In this document: piece by piece, positions 13,872-14,528 of the stretch
Numbering within the stretch: the first letter of the stretch is position 1
How the letters are laid out: each line of letters begins with the position of its first letter
DNA from: GCA-2708415 sp964351905
Lineage (GTDB): Bacteria > Pseudomonadota > Alphaproteobacteria > Micavibrionales > Micavibrionaceae
Assembly (NCBI GenBank): GCA_964351905.1
Contig: CAYGPG010000039.1
Span: forward strand, 1-14,528
Direction: 5' to 3'
DNA: 14,528 bases
Position numbers and translations under genes: made by a program
Notes under the pieces: generated by a model
The model's database searches: none
What the model was told of the DNA's origin: nothing
Seen by the model: only the letters and a program-made list of their open reading frames with translations

Positions 13872-13903
13872 ATTATAGGAGCCAATTCTTAACGAAAAGT
13901 CAA
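13872..13903 (-). promoter_or_regulatory. Possible promoter of the 12149-13813 gene
   Basis: On the minus strand a perfect TATAAT (13872-13877) lies about 60 bases upstream of ATG 13813. TTGACT (13898-13903) is upstream of it, but the 20-base spacer is longer than ideal. The remaining 13814-14048 region is AT-rich, separates two divergent genes, and shows no other clear feature. Confidence 0.35.
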
Positions 13904-14048
13904 AGAAACTCATATAAATCCGTTAAAAACCCTGAAATATCAGCTTTTTCGCAACATTTTGAAATATAAAGAGACTGGACGCTCAAAAATTTATGTGTAG
14001 GATAACATTATTATAAAAAACCCCAAATATATGGAAATATTGAAAATT

Positions 14049-14528
14049 ATGACGACGGAAACATCAAAAAACTGGTTAGAAGGCAAAAGAGGGCTCGTCA
14101 TGGGCGTGGCAAATGATCGCTCGATCGCTTGGGGAATATCAAAAGTCGCCCACGAAGCAGGCGCAGAATTGGCTTTCACCTACCAAGGGGATGCACTGTT
14201 AAAACGCGTTAAACCGCTCGCGGAAAGCATCGGGTCAAGCATTGTTCTTCCTTGTGATGTAACGGATGAGGGAAGCATTGATAAAGCCTTCGCCGAAATT
14301 GAAAAGCAATGGGGTAAAATTGATTTTATCGTTCACGGGATTGCGTTTTCAGATAAGAACGAATTGGATGGCCTTTACGTTGATACAACGCGTGATAACT
14401 TCCTTAAGACAATGGATATTTCTGTGTTTTCTTTCACGGCTGTCGCGCAACGTGCGAAGGCTTTGATGAAAGACGGTGGATCACTCGTCACGCTGACCTA
14501 TTACGGCGCAGAACAAGTGATGCCGCAT
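14049..14528 (+). CDS. fabI: Enoyl-[acyl-carrier-protein] reductase FabI, N-terminal part
   Basis: 160 codons are visible before the right edge. FabI reduces the enoyl-ACP double bond with NAD(P)H in the last step of fatty-acid elongation. The N-terminus shows EGKRGLVMGVANDRSIAWGI (11-30), the FabI nucleotide-binding loop G-x5-S-I-A-x-G of divergent short-chain dehydrogenases. It is followed by CDVTDEGSID (69-78), FIVHGIAFSDKNEL (93-106) and SLVTLTYYGAE (145-155). Tyr151 aligns with the first active-site Tyr; the second Tyr and the Lys are past the edge. Start ATG 14049 fits homologues. An in-frame ATG at 14031 would add six residues and also lacks a clear ribosome site. Confidence 0.93.
   Translation, partial: MTTETSKNWLEGKRGLVMGVANDRSIAWGISKVAHEAGAELAFTYQGDALLKRVKPLAESIGSSIVLPCDVTDEGSIDKAFAEIEKQWGKIDFIVHGIAFSDKNELDGLYVDTTRDNFLKTMDISVFSFTAVAQRAKALMKDGGSLVTLTYYGAEQVMPH

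Noticed and set aside
13849..13877. Plus-strand TTGTCC-17-TATAGG as a fabI promoter
   Set aside because: It lies some 170 bases before fabI and overlaps a better minus-strand TATAAT, so the assignment is too weak to list.
14031..14048. Alternative ATG 14031 for fabI
   Set aside because: Homologues start close to ATG 14049 and no better ribosome site supports 14031. The choice remains open by six residues.

Overview
The window reads as a stretch of an alphaproteobacterial chromosome with moderate, somewhat AT-rich base composition. Pointers to this group are the alphaproteobacterial style of the adenosine kinase, pyridoxamine-phosphate oxidase, FabI and TetR-like sequences, a 17-kDa-antigen-type glycine-zipper lipoprotein as in Rickettsia, and compound palindromic repeats that recall those of Rickettsiales. 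A YjfB-type motility peptide hints at a flagellated cell. The exact order is not certain. I see no phage, transposase, CRISPR array, tRNA or rRNA.

Layout. Positions 1-457 (-) hold the start of a ygfZ-type gene that runs off the left edge. Diverging from it at 487 is a family-9 glycosyltransferase (heptosyltransferase type). Both genes carry an in-frame insertion of the same kind of C/G-rich multi-hairpin repeat. At 1490-2476 sits a much more AT-rich, probably acquired gene with a GNAT-like core. It overlaps the glycosyltransferase tail and abuts a convergent lipoprotein gene (2477-3034, -). At 3128-5831 (-) an adenosine-kinase-type PfkB gene is followed 7 bp later by a YejA-like peptide-binding protein with no permease genes beside it. 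Diverging at 5903-7494 (+) is a TetR-like/ribokinase pair overlapping by one base. The two PfkB kinases thus sit back to back around a 71-bp divergent region, suggesting a nucleoside/ribose salvage locus.

Positions 7495-8052 (-) hold a 58-codon YjfB-like motility gene and a pterin-4a-carbinolamine dehydratase. At 8151-8579 (+) is a Zincin_1-family protein that has lost its HExxH metal site. A nested palindromic repeat (8596-8749) separates it from convergent htpG (8752-10677, -). A related repeat (10698-10790) fills the gap between htpG and the upstream same-strand gene pdxH (10798-11406, -). A glycine-zipper lipoprotein (11537-12016, +) and a 554-residue unknown protein (12149-13813, -) converge on a shared terminator. 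The window ends inside fabI (14049 onward, +).

Most genes are housekeeping: LPS assembly, tRNA modification/Fe-S support, cofactor metabolism (PdxH, PhhB), protein folding (HtpG) and fatty-acid synthesis (FabI). The strongest unusual signals are: (1) a protein-invading palindromic element found in two neighbouring genes, the same way round and in the same reading phase; (2) the pseudo-metalloprotease at 8151; (3) the AT-rich GNAT-like gene at 1490; (4) the modular nested repeats around htpG.
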